Assembly (NCBI GenBank): GCA_025612375.1
Contig: JAAXKN010000033.1
Location: forward strand, 1 to 39,400
Reading direction: 5' to 3'
Length of the DNA: 39,400 bases
Origin: Ignavibacteria bacterium
GTDB taxonomy: Bacteria; Bacteroidota; Ignavibacteria; Ignavibacteriales; SURF-24
The notes below the pieces were generated by a model, which ran no database searches, was not told where the DNA came from, and saw only the letters and a program-made list of their open reading frames with translations. Within the stretch, counting starts at the first letter, position 1. Every line of letters starts with the position of its first letter. The position numbers were made by a program, and so were the translations under genes. Shown here in pieces: positions 1 through 8,986 of this stretch.

Positions 1-3
1 TTT

Positions 4-1638
4 TTACTGGATCTCTTCTCCCCCAAGCTGAGTTTTTATGGCGCTGATTAAGGGGTCTGTTTCTTCCATTTCGGGCTCGGGTTCAGGTGGCGTCTGAATG
101 CCTGTTTCGGTGTTGTATCCGTCCGTTTCCTCTCCTGAAGTGCCGTCGGTGAAATTAAATATGAAGCTTTTACCGAATACGGCTTCAGTCTTTTCAAGGA
201 AGTATTCCCTGAGCTGCATGATGATCTTCCTGTCGTGCACGTCCTTAATTTCAACGTTCAGTTTAGAGCCTTCCAGGCTGAGGAGCTTCATATTCTGAAG
301 CGCACTTCCAACAATGAATTTCTCCTCATTGACTTCCTTCAAAAAGTGATTCCACTTTGCAAGAACATCATTAAACGTCCCCAGCTCGGCTTCAGATGTT
401 ACTACGGGAGAAGCCGCTTTCTCTGAAGCGCCGTTACCCGGAACATTTTCCCTCATTTCCGTAGCTTTCGGGGCTGAGGGCCTGTTAAGAACTACAGGAC
501 CGTTCTTTTTAACCTCTTCCAGGTTCGCAATTGCTTCCCTTATGGAGGCTGATTTTTCAAGTCCTATCAGGTGGCAGAGTGCAACTTCAATTAAAAGCTT
601 GTGGTTCTGCGTAAACCTCAGTTCCTGCTGGGTCTTGTTCAGATAGTTCATTATCCTTAAAAGATCCCCTTCAGAGAACTTGTCTTTGTAAGCCAGGTAT
701 TTTTCCTTGAAAATTTCCGCCGTTTCTATGAGCTTTGCTCTTCCTGTTAAAACAACCGTCATTATATTGCGGAAGTGCTCCACAAGGCCGTTCATGAAGT
801 CGATAAAATTCCACCCGTTCTCATAAACTGTTTTTGAGACTTCAAATGCCGCGAGGAATTTCTTATCCAGTATGGCGTCTGAAATGGTAAAATATACCTC
901 GTCGTCTATGAGGTTCAGCATCCTTGCAACAGAGGAAGCCTCAACCTTATTGCCGCTGAAGGATATTATCTGGTCAAATATGCTTTCAGCATCTCTTAAG
1001 GCACCGTCGGCCTTGCGGGCAATGATTGTAAGCGATTGGTCGTCTATTTCAATTTTTTCACTTTCGGCAATATTCTTAAGGAGGCCTTTTATTGTATCGA
1101 GCTCAATTCTTCTGAAGTCGAACCTCTGGCAGCGGGATATAATTGTAAGAGGGACCTTATGAACGTCCGTTGTAGCAAAGATAAAGATCGTATGTTCAGG
1201 CGGCTCTTCGAGCGTTTTAAGCAGAGCGTTAAACGACTCGTTGGTAAGCATGTGAACTTCATCTATGATATAGACTTTTGACTTACCCTTTGTAGGAGCA
1301 TACTTAACAGATTCCCTTAAGACCCTTACCTCTTCAATCCTTCTGTTCGAGGCGCCGTCTATTTCAATAATATCCAGCGACTGCGAGGTGTTGAAGCTCT
1401 GGCACATTTCACATTCATTGCAGGGCTCAAAGCCGACGGGGTTTAGGCAGTTTAGTGTCTTGGCTAAGATACGTGCTGTTGTAGTTTTACCAACGCCGCG
1501 GGGGCCTGCAAAAAGGTAGGCATGAGCTATTCTGTTATTCTTAATAGCATTTTTCAGTGTTGTTGTAATGTGTTCCTGCCCCACAACATCTTCAAACCTG
1601 TTGGGGCGCCATTTTCTTGCAGTTACGATATAGCTCAT
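4..1638 (-). CDS. dnaX: DNA polymerase III subunit gamma/tau
   Basis: Clamp-loader ATPase that loads the sliding clamp during chromosome replication. The 544-residue product has the Walker A motif GPRGVGKT at residues 45-52, the zinc cysteines C64, C73, C76 and C79, and Walker B DEVH at 126-129, followed by the sensor and lid region. After about residue 370 comes a low-complexity linker and an acidic C-terminal tau-like domain. The gene is complete, with its TAA stop at the very edge of the window. A purine-rich AAGAAG lies just upstream of the ATG. The usual downstream partners (ybaB, recR) would lie outside the window, so they cannot be checked. A possible gamma-producing frameshift site is described in the findings. 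Identity is certain. Confidence 0.97.
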   Translation of the reverse strand: MSYIVTARKWRPNRFEDVVGQEHITTTLKNAIKNNRIAHAYLFAGPRGVGKTTTARILAKTLNCLNPVGFEPCNECEMCQSFNTSQSLDIIEIDGASNRRIEEVRVLRESVKYAPTKGKSKVYIIDEVHMLTNESFNALLKTLEEPPEHTIFIFATTDVHKVPLTIISRCQRFDFRRIELDTIKGLLKNIAESEKIEIDDQSLTIIARKADGALRDAESIFDQIISFSGNKVEASSVARMLNLIDDEVYFTISDAILDKKFLAAFEVSKTVYENGWNFIDFMNGLVEHFRNIMTVVLTGRAKLIETAEIFKEKYLAYKDKFSEGDLLRIMNYLNKTQQELRFTQNHKLLIEVALCHLIGLEKSASIREAIANLEEVKKNGPVVLNRPSAPKATEMRENVPGNGASEKAASPVVTSEAELGTFNDVLAKWNHFLKEVNEEKFIVGSALQNMKLLSLEGSKLNVEIKDVHDRKIIMQLREYFLEKTEAVFGKSFIFNFTDGTSGEETDGYNTETGIQTPPEPEPEMEETDPLISAIKTQLGGEEIQ

Positions 1639-1683
1639 AAAAACTTCTTAATGTAAAATATTAATTGTTAATTTCTGACCGGG

Positions 1684-2193
1684 TCAGATTACCGTTTGGG
1701 CACCATTAATTTTTTCAAGCACCAGACGGCCGAGTGCCTCAAGGTACTTTTGATCAATTTCATTAAATGAGTTGCAGGATGTGCTGTCGAGGTCAAGCAC
1801 ACCAAAGAGTTCCCCTCCTTTAAGAAGCGGGACAACAATTTCAGACCTGGACAAAGAGTCGCATGCAATGTGCCCCGGGAACTTGTCAACGTCGGGCACA
1901 ATTACAGTTTCTTTTTTCTCAGCCGAAGTTCCGCAGACCCCCTGCCCTATTTTTATCTGTGTGCAGGCGATCTTTCCCTGGAAGGGACCCAGATAAAGGA
2001 AATCCCCCTTCCTTAAATAAAACCCCACCCAGCTGACTTTGGGAAAAGTCTGCTTTAAGGCGGCGGTAAAATTTGAAAGGGTTGTAACCGTGAAGTCATC
2101 ACTGGCAAGAAGATTCTCCATCTGCGGGATGAGTTCACGGTATTTTTCTTCATCAGTAAGATTACTGTTTATTTCAATTGTTTCAGACATCAC
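1684..2193 (-). CDS. msrC: Free methionine-R-sulfoxide reductase (GAF domain)
   Basis: Reduces free L-methionine-(R)-sulfoxide in the cytoplasm. The 169 residues form a single GAF domain with the family signature GPFQGKIACTQI at 69-80. Three cysteines, C77, C87 and C111, have the same 10/24 spacing as the redox cysteines of the E. coli enzyme (C84, C94, C118), so it should be catalytically competent rather than a sensory GAF domain. It begins only 6 nt after the lon stop and ends 45 nt before dnaX, so it is probably co-transcribed with lon. That would suit a protein-quality and oxidative-damage role, but this is inference. Confidence 0.9.
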   Translation of the reverse strand: MMSETIEINSNLTDEEKYRELIPQMENLLASDDFTVTTLSNFTAALKQTFPKVSWVGFYLRKGDFLYLGPFQGKIACTQIKIGQGVCGTSAEKKETVIVPDVDKFPGHIACDSLSRSEIVVPLLKGGELFGVLDLDSTSCNSFNEIDQKYLEALGRLVLEKINGAQTVI

Positions 2194-2199
2194 CGTGCC

Positions 2200-4719
2200 T
2201 TACTTTTTCCGCTTTGTCTTATTTGCCTGAGCTGACTTTACAGTCTGCTTTGCAGCGCCTTTTTTTGCCATGGCTGCTTTTGCCCTGGCAGGTTTTGCCT
2301 TGGCACCGGTTTTTGCAGATGTCTTATCCTTCCCGAAAACATACGGTATGGCTTCAAATATCTTACCGATAGAAACTATGGTAAGACCTTCTTTGACCTC
2401 AGGCTGAATTTCAAGCAGGTCCTTTTCGTTATCCTTCGGAATAAGAACCGTCTTCATGCCGCTTCTCTGGGCTGCAAGGAGCTTTTCATTTAAGCCGCCA
2501 ATTGGAAGGACGTTACCTCTTAAGGTAATTTCGCCTGTCATTGCAACGTCGTTTCTTGCCGGTTTAGTGCTGAAGGCAGAATAAAGCGCCATGGTCATTG
2601 TAATGCCTGCCGATGGGCCGTCCTTTGGAATCGCGCCTTCGGGCAGGTGGATATGGACCTCCTTACCCTTCTGGAAGTTGGCCGGAAGCCCAAGCGCCTT
2701 TGCATTGCTCCTTATGAAGCTTAAGGCTGCCATTGCTGACTCTTTCATCACGTCGCCCAGCTGTCCTGTCAGTGTAAGCTTTTCAGGGCCGTTCATTATA
2801 GTGGCGTCAACACTCAGGATTTCGCCGCCTACGCTGGTCCATGCAAGGCCTGTAACGCTTCCAATTCTAGGCTCCAGGTTTGCCTTCTGGCGCCTGAACT
2901 TTTCGACACCCAGGAATTCCACGACCTTCCCGGGAGTTACCAGCTGCCTGTCTATAGTCTCCTTCTGCTTTCCGCCGTTTGTAGATCTTTTAAGCACTAT
3001 CTCCCTTGCTGTCTTCCTGCAGATATTAGCCAGCTCACGTTCCAGGTTTCTGACGCCGGCCTCACGTGTATAGTCTGTAATTACCTTTGTTACAGCCGCA
3101 TCCTCAAATGTAACGACACCGTCTTTAAGGCCGTGCATTGAAAGCTGCTTCGGGATTATGTGGCGCCTTGCTATCTGGAGCTTTTCATGTTCAAGGTAGC
3201 CCGGCAGTTCAATAATTTCCATTCTGTCCTGAAGCGGAAGCGGTATGTTATATTTTACGTTTGCCGTTGTAATAAACATCACCTGTGAAAGATCATAATC
3301 CAGGTCCAGGTAATGGTCGTTAAAAGTATGGTTCTGCTCGGGGTCCAGCACTTCCAGCATTGCTGAGGAAGGATCGCCCCTGAAGTCCATGCTCATCTTG
3401 TCAATTTCATCAAGAAGAATTACAGGGTTAATGGTGCCAGCCTTCTTCATGGACTGTATGATTTTTCCGGGCATGGAGCCTATATAAGTTCTTCTGTGGC
3501 CGCGGATCTCGGCTTCATCTCTTACGCCGCCAAGGCTGATTCTTACGAACGATCTTCCGATCGCCCTTGCAATCGACTTTCCAAGCGAGGTCTTGCCAAC
3601 TCCCGGAGGTCCCACAAAGCAGAGTATCTGGCCGCGCATCTGCTGCACCAGGTTCAGAACCGCAATATGCTCAACAATTCTTTCCTTCGGTTTGTCAAGT
3701 CCGTAATGGTCCTCATCCAGGATCTGGCGGACGTAGTTAATATCGAGGTTATCCTTTGTCTTTTTATTCCATGGTACATCAATGAGCCATTCCAGGTAGT
3801 TGCGGATAACGGTTGATTCAGGTGACATGGGAGGAGTTTTCTTCAGCTTATTCAGCTCTTCATTAGCCTTCTCCTCGGCGTACTTGGGCATTTTAGCCTT
3901 TTTCACCTTATTCCTTAGGCGTACAAATTCAGGCGTAGCCTCATCTTCCTCACCCAGCTCATCCTGCAGTATTCTTATCTGCTCCTGAATGATGAACTTG
4001 CGCTGTGTTTTGGCTATATTCTCCTGGACCTTGTTTTCAATTTCCTTTTCAACCTTCAGTATATCTATTTCGGAATTCAGGATCTTTATGACTTCATAGA
4101 GCTGCTCTTTAATGGTAAAGTTCTGAAGAATTTTCTGCTTTACCTCAATGTTCTGTGTTAAATTGGCAGCAACATAAAAAAGCTTCCTGTCGGGTTCCTC
4201 AATATTTTCATAAGCGCTGATGGCCTCGGTCGGGATAGTACGGTTGATCTTTACATATTCCTTAAAAAGGTGCGTCATCTGCCTTATGAGGGCGTTCATT
4301 TCAATAGGATTTTCTTCCTTTGGCACAATGATTTCGATCTCTGCCTCGAAGAACTCCTTATTCTCAGTAAAATGCAGGATTCTGGCTTGTATCAGTCCGT
4401 CTACCAGTATCTTCATAAGTCCATTCGGGAGCTTCAGTATCTGTATGATCTTGGCCACTGTACCCTCGAGAAAAATATCCTCTTCCTTGGGTTCTTCAAT
4501 ATTTGCCTTTTTCTGAGCCGAGAGGAATATGAATTTTGAGTTCTCGAGGGCATAATTTGCAGCCTTGATCGACTGTTCACGTCCTACAAGGACCGGGAAA
4601 ATCATATACGGGAATATTACATTGTCTCGGAGAGGTAAAACAGGCAAGACCTTGGGCACTTCGCTTAAAATGGAATTGTCGCTTTCTTCTTTACCTTTAA
4701 CTTTGTCTTTAAGACTCAA
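2200..4719 (-). CDS. lon: ATP-dependent protease Lon (LonA)
   Basis: Hexameric cytoplasmic AAA+ protease for misfolded and regulatory proteins. The 839 residues hold an N-terminal substrate domain (about 24-230), a coiled segment (230-300), Walker A GPPGVGKT at 370-377, Walker B LLDEID at 435-440, and the protease domain with catalytic Ser703 (in DGPSAG) and Lys746 (in GGLNEK). The start is TTG, chosen because AGGAG sits 9 nt upstream and no in-frame ATG occurs before residue 39. Residues 797-839 are an unusual Lys/Ala-rich basic tail beyond the normal end of Lon. Divergent from the M16 peptidase genes across a 209-bp gap. No CIRCE element was seen there. Confidence 0.97.
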   Translation of the reverse strand: MSLKDKVKGKEESDNSILSEVPKVLPVLPLRDNVIFPYMIFPVLVGREQSIKAANYALENSKFIFLSAQKKANIEEPKEEDIFLEGTVAKIIQILKLPNGLMKILVDGLIQARILHFTENKEFFEAEIEIIVPKEENPIEMNALIRQMTHLFKEYVKINRTIPTEAISAYENIEEPDRKLFYVAANLTQNIEVKQKILQNFTIKEQLYEVIKILNSEIDILKVEKEIENKVQENIAKTQRKFIIQEQIRILQDELGEEDEATPEFVRLRNKVKKAKMPKYAEEKANEELNKLKKTPPMSPESTVIRNYLEWLIDVPWNKKTKDNLDINYVRQILDEDHYGLDKPKERIVEHIAVLNLVQQMRGQILCFVGPPGVGKTSLGKSIARAIGRSFVRISLGGVRDEAEIRGHRRTYIGSMPGKIIQSMKKAGTINPVILLDEIDKMSMDFRGDPSSAMLEVLDPEQNHTFNDHYLDLDYDLSQVMFITTANVKYNIPLPLQDRMEIIELPGYLEHEKLQIARRHIIPKQLSMHGLKDGVVTFEDAAVTKVITDYTREAGVRNLERELANICRKTAREIVLKRSTNGGKQKETIDRQLVTPGKVVEFLGVEKFRRQKANLEPRIGSVTGLAWTSVGGEILSVDATIMNGPEKLTLTGQLGDVMKESAMAALSFIRSNAKALGLPANFQKGKEVHIHLPEGAIPKDGPSAGITMTMALYSAFSTKPARNDVAMTGEITLRGNVLPIGGLNEKLLAAQRSGMKTVLIPKDNEKDLLEIQPEVKEGLTIVSIGKIFEAIPYVFGKDKTSAKTGAKAKPARAKAAMAKKGAAKQTVKSAQANKTKRKK

Positions 4720-4728
4720 AACTTTTGA

Positions 4729-4733
4729 CTCCT
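4729..4733 (-). promoter_or_regulatory. Ribosome binding site deciding the lon TTG start
   Basis: AGGAG on the minus strand ends 9 nt before the TTG at 4717-4719. This is the main support for a TTG start for lon. Confidence 0.6.
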
Positions 4734-4928
4734 GCGTATGTTTTTAATTTCTGTGTAAATATACCAAATTTCGCTTCGGCTATCAAGGAATGAAACGTCC
4801 GCTATCAATCCTCCTGCAAATAGCCGCGGTTCGGAAGTTTCCTGATGTATTATCTTTTTTCCGGCGGAATTTCCTCCTAAACGTCAGGAATTTTTCTTAC
4901 ATTGTATTTTATGCTGAACTATTAAAAA

Positions 4929-6212
4929 ATGACTATGGATGATATATTAAAAATAAATTATGAAAAGTATTCCCTGGATAACGGTCTTGAGGTGATACTA
5001 TACCCGGATAAAAGCCTGCCCATACTGGCGGCCAATATCTGGTACAGGGTGGGAAGTGCAAATGAAACCAAGGGGAAAACCGGCTTTGCGCACCTTTTCG
5101 AGCATATGATGTTCCAGGGTTCGAAGCACGTGCCCAAGCAGATGCATTTCAAGTACATACAGGAAGCCGGGGGCAACCTGAACGGGACAACTAGCACGGA
5201 CAGGACAAACTATTACCAGAGCCTCCCTTCAAACTATCTGGAAATGGTGCTATGGCTGGAATCCGACAGGATGGGGTTCTTAATTCCTGCCCTGGGGCAG
5301 GATAAGCTGGATAACCAGATAGACGTTGTAAAAAACGAAAGAAGACAGCGCTACGACAATGCCCCTTACGGAATGGCCTGGGAAATAATTTTCTCAAACC
5401 TTTATCCCGAAAACCATCCATACCACTGGCCGACTATAGGCTATATGCAGGACATCTCGAATATTACGCTTTCAGACGTAAAAGATTTTTTTCACACATA
5501 TTACGTACCCAACAATGCCAGTCTTGTAATAGGAGGAGATATAAATATCCCCAAAACAAAGGAGCTTGTTCAAAGGTACTTCGGCCCTATTCCAAGGGGC
5601 AATAGCGTAAAAGAGGTTTTTGCACCTGAGGTATCGCTTGAGAAAAATGTCAGCCTCATTCATGAGGACAACGTACAGCTTCCGAGGATTTATTTTGCCT
5701 GGCACACAACCAACGCCTATACCGACCAGGATGCAGCGCTCGATATTTTGTCTTACATACTTTCAAGCTCAAAGAATTCGCGGCTTTACAAGACGCTCAT
5801 TTTTGAAGAAGAGATAGCGCAGGACATATCGGCTTTTCAGCATTCGGCAAAGTACGGGGGCTCTTTTGTTATTGTTGCAACAGCGCGCCCAGGAATATCC
5901 CTTGACCAGATAAAAGAAGAAGTCTTCAGGCAGCTCGATCTGTTAATTGAAAACGGCATCAGCCCTGAAGAAATGGAAAAGGCAAAGAACAACATCAAGG
6001 CATCGTTCATATTTTCAATGCAGAACCTTAATTCACTGGTTAATCATTTGAATGAATATAATTTTTTCTTAAAAGATCCGGACTCATTTCATTTTGACCT
6101 GGAGCGTTACCAGAAAGTGGATGCCGAGGCTATTAGAAAAGCGGCAGAAGAGTTCCTGAGGAAGCCTTATGTTGAGCTCAGAATATTACCCAAAAGCATT
6201 ACGCAGGAATAG
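4929..6212 (+). CDS. M16 zinc peptidase, catalytic subunit
   Basis: Insulinase/processing-peptidase family (M16B type, like PqqL or the mitochondrial processing peptidase beta subunit). The 427-residue protein has the inverted zinc motif H55-L-F-E58-H59, with a downstream glutamate (probably E137, in VVKNER) as third metal ligand. The substrate-binding Arg/Tyr pair expected in the second half is not visible where it would fall (LIFEEEIAQDISAF). No signal peptide is evident, so location is unclear. The leader is A-rich without a Shine-Dalgarno site, and a second in-frame ATG lies 6 nt inside. It is followed after 2 nt by its partner subunit, so the two are almost certainly co-translated and act as a heterodimer. 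Confidence 0.92.
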   Translation: MTMDDILKINYEKYSLDNGLEVILYPDKSLPILAANIWYRVGSANETKGKTGFAHLFEHMMFQGSKHVPKQMHFKYIQEAGGNLNGTTSTDRTNYYQSLPSNYLEMVLWLESDRMGFLIPALGQDKLDNQIDVVKNERRQRYDNAPYGMAWEIIFSNLYPENHPYHWPTIGYMQDISNITLSDVKDFFHTYYVPNNASLVIGGDINIPKTKELVQRYFGPIPRGNSVKEVFAPEVSLEKNVSLIHEDNVQLPRIYFAWHTTNAYTDQDAALDILSYILSSSKNSRLYKTLIFEEEIAQDISAFQHSAKYGGSFVIVATARPGISLDQIKEEVFRQLDLLIENGISPEEMEKAKNNIKASFIFSMQNLNSLVNHLNEYNFFLKDPDSFHFDLERYQKVDAEAIRKAAEEFLRKPYVELRILPKSITQE

Positions 6213-6214
6213 TC

Positions 6215-6269
6215 ATGGAAGAATTAAACAGGATGAATGAATTAAGCGGAATGGAAGAATTAAACAGGA
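6215..6269 (+). repeat. Direct repeat at the start of the M16 partner gene
   Basis: The 19-nt sequence ATGGAAGAATTAAACAGGA occurs exactly at 6215-6233 and again at 6251-6269, in frame and 12 codons apart. Both copies begin with a usable ATG. Confidence 0.9.
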
Positions 6270-7627
6270 CAAAAAAACCGCAGCCCAAGGGCAGGATAAG
6301 TTTTACGCTTCCCGAAATTGAAAAGTTCACGCTTGATAACGGTCTGGAAGTTTTATTTGTAAAGAAAGAAAGGCTCCCGATCATTCAGCTGAGCCTCATA
6401 ATTGATGCCGGAAGCAGGTTTGATCCGAACGAAAAAAAGGGGCTTTCGATTCTTGTTTCTTCGCTTTTAGATGAAGGGGCCGGCGGTTTAGGCTCGCTTG
6501 AGTTAAGCAATGCAATAGAATCTCTTGGCTCGGTGCTCTCGGTTTCCTCTGATCCCGATGCCATGTTCATATCGCTTCTTTCCCTTTCAGAAACCTTCGA
6601 CAAGTCGCTCGATCTTTATTCAAAGGTGATCACAAAGCCGCATTTAGCTGAAGAGGACATGCAGAGGGAGAAAAGGAAGCAGATCAACAGGATCATACAG
6701 GCCAAGGATGACGCGGGTTATATAGCATCCGTTTTATTTGAAAAGCTCGTCTATACCGTTCACAGCCCTTACGGGCTGCCTGAGATGGGTTTAACTGAAA
6801 CCGTGGAAAAAATCAGCAGCAACGATATACGCCTGTTTTACGAGACTCTGATAACGCCGCAGAACTCTACTCTGATCGTTGTTGGCAGCATAGACAAAGA
6901 AATTTTAAGGCACAAACTGAATATTGCTCTTTTAGGCTGGCACACTCATATGAAGCCGATAATAAGTGTGCATAATCCCCCAAGGGAAAAAACGCGCCTT
7001 TATTTTGTGCAAAAAGAAGGTGCTGCACAGAGTGAAATACGCATTGGCCACCTTACCGAAGGAAGGAACAAGCCCGACTTTTTTGCAAGGGCACTTATGA
7101 ACTCCATTCTGGGAGGACAGTTTTCAAGCCGCATCAATCTTAACTTGCGTGAGGACAAAGGCTATACGTACGGCGCCCATTCAGGTTTTAACTACAACAA
7201 GGTAAACGGGTACTTTTATGTCTCGGCTCCCGTCAAAACTGAAAACACAAAAGAGTCGATAGTTGAGATCTTAAAGGAATTAAAAGGAATACAGGTTTAC
7301 ATTTCGGAAAAGGAATTAAAGTTTGCAAAAAGCTCGCAGGTAAGGAAATTTCCGGCGCTTTTTGAGACCTATGGGCAGATAGGCCGGAGCCTGGCCAATA
7401 TGATCATCTACTGCCTGCCGGATGATTATTTTAACACATTCCTGGACAACATAAAGAAAGTAACGCTTGAAGAGGCCTATGAGGCGGCCCATAACTACAT
7501 TATACCCGATGAGCTGGTGATAATGGTTGTAGGCGACCGCGAGGCTGTTAAGCCTCAGCTGGAGGCTTTGAATCTTGGATCCATAACAGAGCTCGACCGT
7601 GACGGGAATGTGATTGGGACGGTTTAA
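6215..7627 (+). CDS. M16 peptidase, non-catalytic partner subunit
   Basis: Second M16 family protein, 470 residues. The zinc motif is gone: the equivalent stretch around residues 79-88 reads ILVSSLLDEG. The Arg/Tyr pair that binds substrate in M16B heterodimers is kept as R312 and Y319 in LREDKGYTYG. It therefore complements the preceding gene, which has the metal site but lacks the pair. It starts 2 nt after the upstream stop with AGGA nearby. The 5' end carries a 36-nt-spaced duplication that repeats the start codon (6215 and 6251), so the true N terminus may be 12 residues shorter. The 3' end converges on the next gene with only 2 nt between stop codons. Confidence 0.9.
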   Translation: MEELNRMNELSGMEELNRTKKPQPKGRISFTLPEIEKFTLDNGLEVLFVKKERLPIIQLSLIIDAGSRFDPNEKKGLSILVSSLLDEGAGGLGSLELSNAIESLGSVLSVSSDPDAMFISLLSLSETFDKSLDLYSKVITKPHLAEEDMQREKRKQINRIIQAKDDAGYIASVLFEKLVYTVHSPYGLPEMGLTETVEKISSNDIRLFYETLITPQNSTLIVVGSIDKEILRHKLNIALLGWHTHMKPIISVHNPPREKTRLYFVQKEGAAQSEIRIGHLTEGRNKPDFFARALMNSILGGQFSSRINLNLREDKGYTYGAHSGFNYNKVNGYFYVSAPVKTENTKESIVEILKELKGIQVYISEKELKFAKSSQVRKFPALFETYGQIGRSLANMIIYCLPDDYFNTFLDNIKKVTLEEAYEAAHNYIIPDELVIMVVGDREAVKPQLEALNLGSITELDRDGNVIGTV

Positions 7628-7629
7628 CT

Positions 7630-8829
7630 TTATTTCTTCTTTTTGGGCTGCGGCTGCTTTTTAACCTGTGTCTGCTTCCTTGCAGTCTGCACCTGCTTTT
7701 TAGGCTGAGCCTGATTCTTAGTCTGAACCTTATTCTTAACCTGTGCCTGCTTTGTCTGCCCTTTTTTAGTTTGTTCCGGCTTGGGCTCCTCCTGCGTCTG
7801 AGCCACAGGGGCCAAACCGAAATTCATCTGCGAGGGGAAAACAAATTTGCAGCCTTTCTTCCTGTATAGATCGACATCTTCTTTTAATTCAAGAAAGTTC
7901 TTTGCTGTTACAAGAAGAATTCTTTCTCCCGAGGCGCTGCTCTCGCAGTAATAGCGGAACATCGACTCCAGGTCCTTGTCTTCCCTGCTCTTTAATTCAG
8001 TAAAAGTATTAAGAGGAACGAGATTTAATTTTCTTTTCTCAAAAGCAGTTTTTACTACCAGATACTGGCGCGATTTGTAAAGGTCCGAGGCGTCATCAAC
8101 AAGATATAGTTTTGAATTGCCGAAGGCACCGAGTATTGACCTTACAGAAGTATTAAGGCGCTTATCGCTGTAGTCATCATCAAACCTGAAGCGGACTTCG
8201 TCTATTTTATCGCCAAGGAGTACAATGTACTCTTTATTCTGCGAGACAATTTCCTTTGCGGCCTTTTCAGATTTTTCCGAGGGGCTCAGTACTATGGTAT
8301 AGTTTTCAGGAAGTGAGAGGAATTCTGCAAAATCCTTATCGCTCAACTTCTCGACGTCTTTAATAATAAAGCCTATTGTTGCAGCACTTCTTACAGCCGC
8401 GGGATCGGTCACAAAGTCGGCCTGAAGCATCACATTCTTTTCACGAAGGATTTTAATTGAAGTGGTCTTCTCCTTCCTCATTTCCTTTGCCGTAATCTTA
8501 AGCCCGTGCTCCAGGAATCTTCTGTTCAGTTCGTTTAAGATGAGTGTAACAGGAAGGTCAGCCGTAACTTTCACGTTGTAGTTAAATGTGGCCTCGCCCG
8601 ACTGATCCGTGCCGATAGGCTTTCTTTCAATCCAGCTTTTTTCAACACCAAACTCGCAGACTGCATCCTCAAACAGGCTGTTAATCTCACCAGCCGAGAG
8701 AAGGCTCTGCCCGGGATAGGGTAATCCGGGTTTTACTTTATGAAAGCGGTCCACTAAAATATTGCCCAGGAGAAGCAGAAATGAAGCAGCTAGCAGGTAC
8801 GCGATTATTTTTTGTTTGGTATTCCCCAT
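7630..8829 (-). CDS. Membrane-anchored protein resembling divergent polysaccharide deacetylase
   Basis: A 399-residue protein if it starts at the ATG at 8829. A longer reading from 8895 adds 22 residues and neither start has a clear ribosome site. The shorter form begins with a few charged residues and then a single hydrophobic segment (AYLLAASFLLLLGNIL), as in a signal anchor, so the rest is probably periplasmic. The middle (TIGFIIKDVEKL, then FLSLPENYTIVLSPSEKS) looks like the first strand of a divergent polysaccharide deacetylase fold (DUF610/YibQ type). This is tentative because the catalytic residues cannot be placed. The last roughly 50 residues are a Lys/Gln/Pro-rich tail ending in KKKK. 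Function unknown. Confidence 0.65.
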   Translation of the reverse strand: MGNTKQKIIAYLLAASFLLLLGNILVDRFHKVKPGLPYPGQSLLSAGEINSLFEDAVCEFGVEKSWIERKPIGTDQSGEATFNYNVKVTADLPVTLILNELNRRFLEHGLKITAKEMRKEKTTSIKILREKNVMLQADFVTDPAAVRSAATIGFIIKDVEKLSDKDFAEFLSLPENYTIVLSPSEKSEKAAKEIVSQNKEYIVLLGDKIDEVRFRFDDDYSDKRLNTSVRSILGAFGNSKLYLVDDASDLYKSRQYLVVKTAFEKRKLNLVPLNTFTELKSREDKDLESMFRYYCESSASGERILLVTAKNFLELKEDVDLYRKKGCKFVFPSQMNFGLAPVAQTQEEPKPEQTKKGQTKQAQVKNKVQTKNQAQPKKQVQTARKQTQVKKQPQPKKKK

Positions 8830-8943
8830 TTGTACTAATTGGAATTTATAAGCCGAAATAAAATTGAACGTAAATATATAAATTCCGGATTTCATATCAC
8901 AGCGGTTTTAAAAGATATTAATGCGGAATAAATTCAGATGGGG

Positions 8944-8973
8944 AAAACGGGCCGGAAATTAAGTTTCCGGTCC
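8944..8973 (-). terminator. Intrinsic terminator after enoyl-CoA hydratase
   Basis: On the minus strand, GGACCGGAAA pairs with TTTCCGGCCC (one mismatch) around a CTTAA loop, followed by GTTTTC. It lies just past the stop at 8987. Confidence 0.6.
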
Positions 8974-8986
8974 TGCAGATAAAAAA

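Noticed and set aside
2591-3073. 160-codon plus-strand ORF inside lon
   Set aside because: Opposite the conserved Lon protease domain, with no start signal.
4720-4928. CIRCE or other heat-shock operator in front of lon
   Set aside because: No TTAGCACTC-N9-GAGTGCTAA-like repeat is present; only short TTCC/GGAA repeats were seen.
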